Of a stretch of DNA of 64,000 nucleotides, positions 61,555 to 64,000 are shown piece after piece. Source of the DNA: JBGSTR01 sp963707135 (GTDB lineage Bacteria > Pseudomonadota > Gammaproteobacteria > Chromatiales > Chromatiaceae); assembly GCA_963707135.1 (NCBI GenBank), contig CAVPOY010000029.1, positions 39,284 through 103,283 on the forward strand. The letters are read 5' to 3'. The stretch's first letter is position 1. Each line of letters begins with the position of its first letter. The translations under genes were made by a program, and so were the position numbers. Below the pieces are notes generated by a model that made no database searches, was not told the origin of the DNA, and was given only the letters and a program-made list of their open reading frames with translations.

Positions 61555-62777
61555 GGAGACACTGATTAAATCAGCCCCATCAATGGGGCGTGAGTGGTAA
61601 AATTCTGGGCAACGCACCGCCACTGACGACGAACCCGATGAAACAGCTGTCGTTTGCCCAAGCCGAGTTTGCGAGCAAGAAGAAGGTGACGCGCCGCGAG
61701 CGCTTTCTTCGGGAGATGGAAGAGGTGGTGCCGTGGGCGGCGCTGATCGCGGCGCTCGCGCCGTACTACTTCCCGGATGCGGGCACCGGTCCCGGGCGCC
61801 GTCCGATCGGCCTGGAGCGGATGCTGCGGATGTACTGCCTGCAGCAGTGGTACGCGCTGGCCGACGAGGCGGTGGAGGATGCCATCTACGACAGCCAGGC
61901 GCTGCGCAACTTCGTCGGGATTGACTTGAGCCGCGAGTCGGTGCCCGATGCCACCACGCTGCTGGGCTTTCGCCACCTGCTCGAAGAGAACGGTCTGACC
62001 GAGACGATCTTCGAGACCGTCGAGAGCCACCTGCGTGAGCGCGGGCTGCTGATGAGCAAGGGCACCCTGACCGATGCCACCATCCTGGCCGCGCCGTCCT
62101 CGACCAAGAACCAAGAGAAGGCGCGCGATCCCGAGATGCACCAAACCCGCAAGGGCAACCAGTGGTACTTCGGGCATGAAGGCGCACATCGGTGTGGACG
62201 CCGACTCCGGGCTGGTGCACACCGTGGTGGGGACCGCGGCCAACGTCGCGGACGTCAGCCAGACCGAGCACCTGCTGCACGGCGAGGAGCAGGTCGTCTT
62301 CGCCGATGCCGGCTACATCGGGGCCGACAAGCGCGAAGCGCTCAAGGACCAGCCGCTGAAGTGGCACATCGCCATGAAGCGCGGCAAGCTCAAGGCGATG
62401 CCGGACGGTCCCCTCAAGGAGCTGACGCGGCGGGCCGAACGGCTCAAAGCGCAACTTCGCTCCCGCGTCGAGCATCCGTTCCACGTCATCAAGAACCTGT
62501 TCGGTCATCGCAAGGTCCGCTACCGGGGCCTGGCCAAGAACACCGCGCAGCTGCACACCCTGTTCGCCTTGGCGAATCTGGTGATCGCCAAGAAGGCGTT
62601 GTTGGGTCACTCGCAGCCAAGGTGCGTCCTGAATCCAGGAAAAGGCGGAAAAAGCCGCCGAAACCGCGGCAAAATGCCGCTGGAATCCCCTGAAACACCA
62701 CTTCCATTCAGGCCCTATTGAAAAATTGACGGATCACGGAACGAAACGCGCAAAAACTCGATTAGATCAGCGCTTCC
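61555..62777 (+). mobile_element. IS5-family insertion sequence, nearly complete
   Basis: The 1223-bp element starts GGAGACACTGATTAAATCAG and its inverted right end is GGAAGCGCTGATCTAATCGA. It is flanked by CTAA (61551-61554) and CTAG (62778-62781), both fitting the IS5-group target YTAR though not identical. Its ends match the small repeats at 698, 7173, 17855, 20838 and 30374, making it the likely source of the transposase that moved them. Confidence 0.88.
61638..62721 (+). pseudogene. IS5-family transposase with a one-base insertion
   Basis: The first frame from ATG 61638 covers MKQLSFAQAEFASKKKVTRR and GIDLSRESVPDATTLLGFRHLLEE to GNQWYF. At about 62172-62174 an extra G shifts the frame. 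The second frame continues MKAHIGVDADSGLVHTVVGT, VVFADAGYIGADKR and the closing RVEHPFHVIKNLFGHRKVRYRG, so all DDE residues exist. Without the insertion a full transposase would be made. The lesion may be recent or a sequence error. Programmed frameshifting is not usual in this group. Confidence 0.9.
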
Positions 62778-62778
62778 C

Positions 62779-62945
62779 TAGAGAACATAGAGAACACCAC
62801 CGAATACGCCTTCGCGGACGTGCGAAGATCGCTCGCCAAGCACCTCGCACGCGAGGGTTTTGGTATCGATTGTCAGGATTTCGACAAATCCCAGAGAAAG
62901 CCCTTGATCTCAGCTGTCATGCAATGCCGTTTAGTTAGCGCGTAA
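62779..62945 (+). other. Open 3' gene remnant after the IS5 element (uncertain)
   Basis: A frame is open from the IS5 right flank to a TAA at 62943-62945. It reads NTTEYAFADVRRSLAKHLAR and EGFGIDCQDFDKSQRKPLIS in its centre. Codon use is plausible for a gene whose 5' part was displaced by the insertion. No family was recognised and chance is possible. Confidence 0.3.
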
Positions 62946-62959
62946 CACGTTGTATTGGT

Positions 62960-62965
62960 TATAAT
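62960..62965 (+). promoter_or_regulatory. Consensus -10 box between IS5 and IS4
   Basis: TATAAT lies in an AT-rich stretch (TTGTATTGGTTATAATAAAC) about 38 bp before a small frame at 63003. A weak -35-like TTAGCG is 18-20 bp upstream. The AT content is unlike the surrounding DNA and suggests a foreign gene start. Confidence 0.45.
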
Positions 62966-63002
62966 AAACGCTGTCTTAAATCACGCGAGAAAGAGCAAAA
63001 TC

Positions 63003-63068
63003 ATGGTCCTCAAGCCCAAGAAGATTCAGCCCACCGCGACGGAAATCCAGCTGATCAAGCAAATTTGA
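63003..63068 (+). pseudogene. Short N-terminal gene fragment cut by the IS4 element (uncertain)
   Basis: An ATG after AGAAAGAGC encodes MVLKPKKIQPTATEIQLIKQ plus Ile and a stop. The promoter-like TATAAT and good ribosome-binding site upstream suggest the true start of a gene. The start of IS4-related sequence soon after implies the rest was displaced. The family was not recognised; small regulators or antitoxins often look like this. Confidence 0.35.
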
Positions 63069-63096
63069 ATTCATTTATACGCCCATAAAGGTATTC

Positions 63097-64000
63097 TTGT
63101 TTTCCGAGGAGTTTGCGGAATCTGCCAGAATCCATACCACGGATTTCACCCGGCAACGATCACTCCCGCTCCGGCATCTGGTCACCATGCTACTGAACCT
63201 GCGCAAAGGCAGCATTGGCGATGAGCTGAGTCGCTTTTTCGAGATCCTCCATGACCAACCACTGGCTGATGCGGTGACCCCTTCGGCCCTTTGCCAAGCG
63301 CGCAAGAAGCTCAACCCCCGTGCCCTGGTGGGGCTCAACAGACCGCTGCTCGAAGGGTTCCAGCGCCATTTCTCCCCGCGTCTGTGGCATGGATTGCGCG
63401 TACTGGCGGTCGATGGCTCGACGGCCCGCCTACCCAACACGGACGATGTCATCGCGACATTCGGCGCGCCGCCCGAAGGCGCCTCGGTTCCGCTGGCACG
63501 CTTCTCACGCCTGTAGGACGTCCTCAACCATTTGGTGATCGAGGCGGATTTCGAGTCCCGCCATGTCGGCGAGCGTGCTCTCGCTGGCGAGCACCTGGCC
63601 GCAACCAGAGACAACGATCTGTTGCTCTATGACCGTGGCTATCCGGCCTTCTGGCTGTTTGCCTTGCACCACCAGGAGCAACGTCACTTCTGCGCCCGCA
63701 TGTCGTTGGATTTCTCCCGCGAGGTCACCGCGTTCCTGGCGAGCGGCAAGAAGAGCGATGTCGTGCTGTTCTCTCCTGGCAGCGAGGCGCGCAAGCAGGG
63801 TCGCGAATACGGCGTGTCGTGCGAGCCGCTCTCCCTGCGCCTGATCCGCGTGCAACTCAAAGGCAGCGAGACCGAGGTGCTGGCCACCTCCCTACTCGAT
63901 GAGGAGGCATTTCCCCGCGCCTGGTTCAAGCGCCTCTATCACCTGCGCTGGGGCGTGGAAGAGGGCTATAAACGCGAAAAATCCCGCCTCGAAATTGCGT
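63097..64000 (+). pseudogene. IS4-family transposase, with internal stop, running off the window
   Basis: The frame reads RQRSLPLRHLVTMLLNLRKGS, then GLRVLAVDGSTARLPNTDDV with the first catalytic Asp. A TAG at 63514-63516 follows in place of the family Tyr, and the same frame continues DVLNHLVIEADFESRHVGERAL and LLYDRGYPAFWLF with the second Asp. RWGVEEGYKREKSRLEIA is the YREK-type region with the Glu. The end lies beyond the window. The stop makes the copy inactive unless suppressed. Confidence 0.88.

Overview
The window is high-GC, densely packed bacterial DNA. The gene set points to a gammaproteobacterium of the purple or colourless sulfur bacterial type (Chromatiales-like). It carries a QmoAB-HdrCB electron-transfer cluster of the kind that works with APS reductase in sulfur metabolism, a CbbQ/CbbO Rubisco-activase-type pair, a probable N-acetylglutaminylglutamine amide osmolyte gene, a Pil type IV pilus assembly block and a GTP-type PEP carboxykinase. 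The taxonomic placement is inferred from gene content; no rRNA or tRNA gene was seen.

Layout. 1-7.2 kb: 3' end of an asparagine-synthase-like osmolyte amidotransferase, grxD, rnt, a frameshifted GumN/TraB lipoprotein gene, mlaA, pyrC and pckG. 7.3-10.4 kb: error-prone DNA polymerase dnaE2 behind a LexA-type SOS box. 10.5-17.8 kb: a CLC chloride channel homologue, the pilB-pilC-pilD-coaE operon and a NYN nuclease fused to a cold-shock-like domain. 18-25 kb: an acetate module with acs, a DEDDh exonuclease, a cNMP/CBS/DUF294 regulator, a sodium:solute symporter and its frameshifted DUF4212 partner. 25.3-29.8 kb: thrC, citramalate synthase and a succinate-semialdehyde dehydrogenase. 30-38 kb: DUF6394, a K+ channel, hemerythrin, hemH, DUF971, a coiled-coil protein and a lipoprotein hydrolase. 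38.2-43.5 kb: hdrB, hdrC, qmoB and qmoA, all on the minus strand. 43.8-57.1 kb: cyclophilin, TerB-like, HerA-like ATPase, thioesterase, cbbQ/cbbO, an MlaC-like protein, an aspartic protease, a gamma-glutamyltransferase and a SUMF1-like/PfkB/Rieske cluster. 57.2-64 kb: a graveyard of nested insertion sequences (IS1595, IS3, IS256, IS701, IS110, two IS5 copies, IS4). One of them has cut off a sulfotransferase gene.

The most notable pattern outside the genes is a family of short hairpin-rich elements (about 26 to 153 bp) between genes at 0.7, 7.2, 17.9, 20.8, 29.8 and 30.4 kb. Their ends match the terminal inverted repeats of the IS5-family element at 61.6-62.8 kb, and several sit on YTAR targets that touch stop codons. 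This looks like a MITE family with its probable transposase source in the same window. Several otherwise well-preserved genes (rnt, the GumN gene, DUF4212) and two transposases carry single-base frameshifts, so either decay or sequencing error must be considered.
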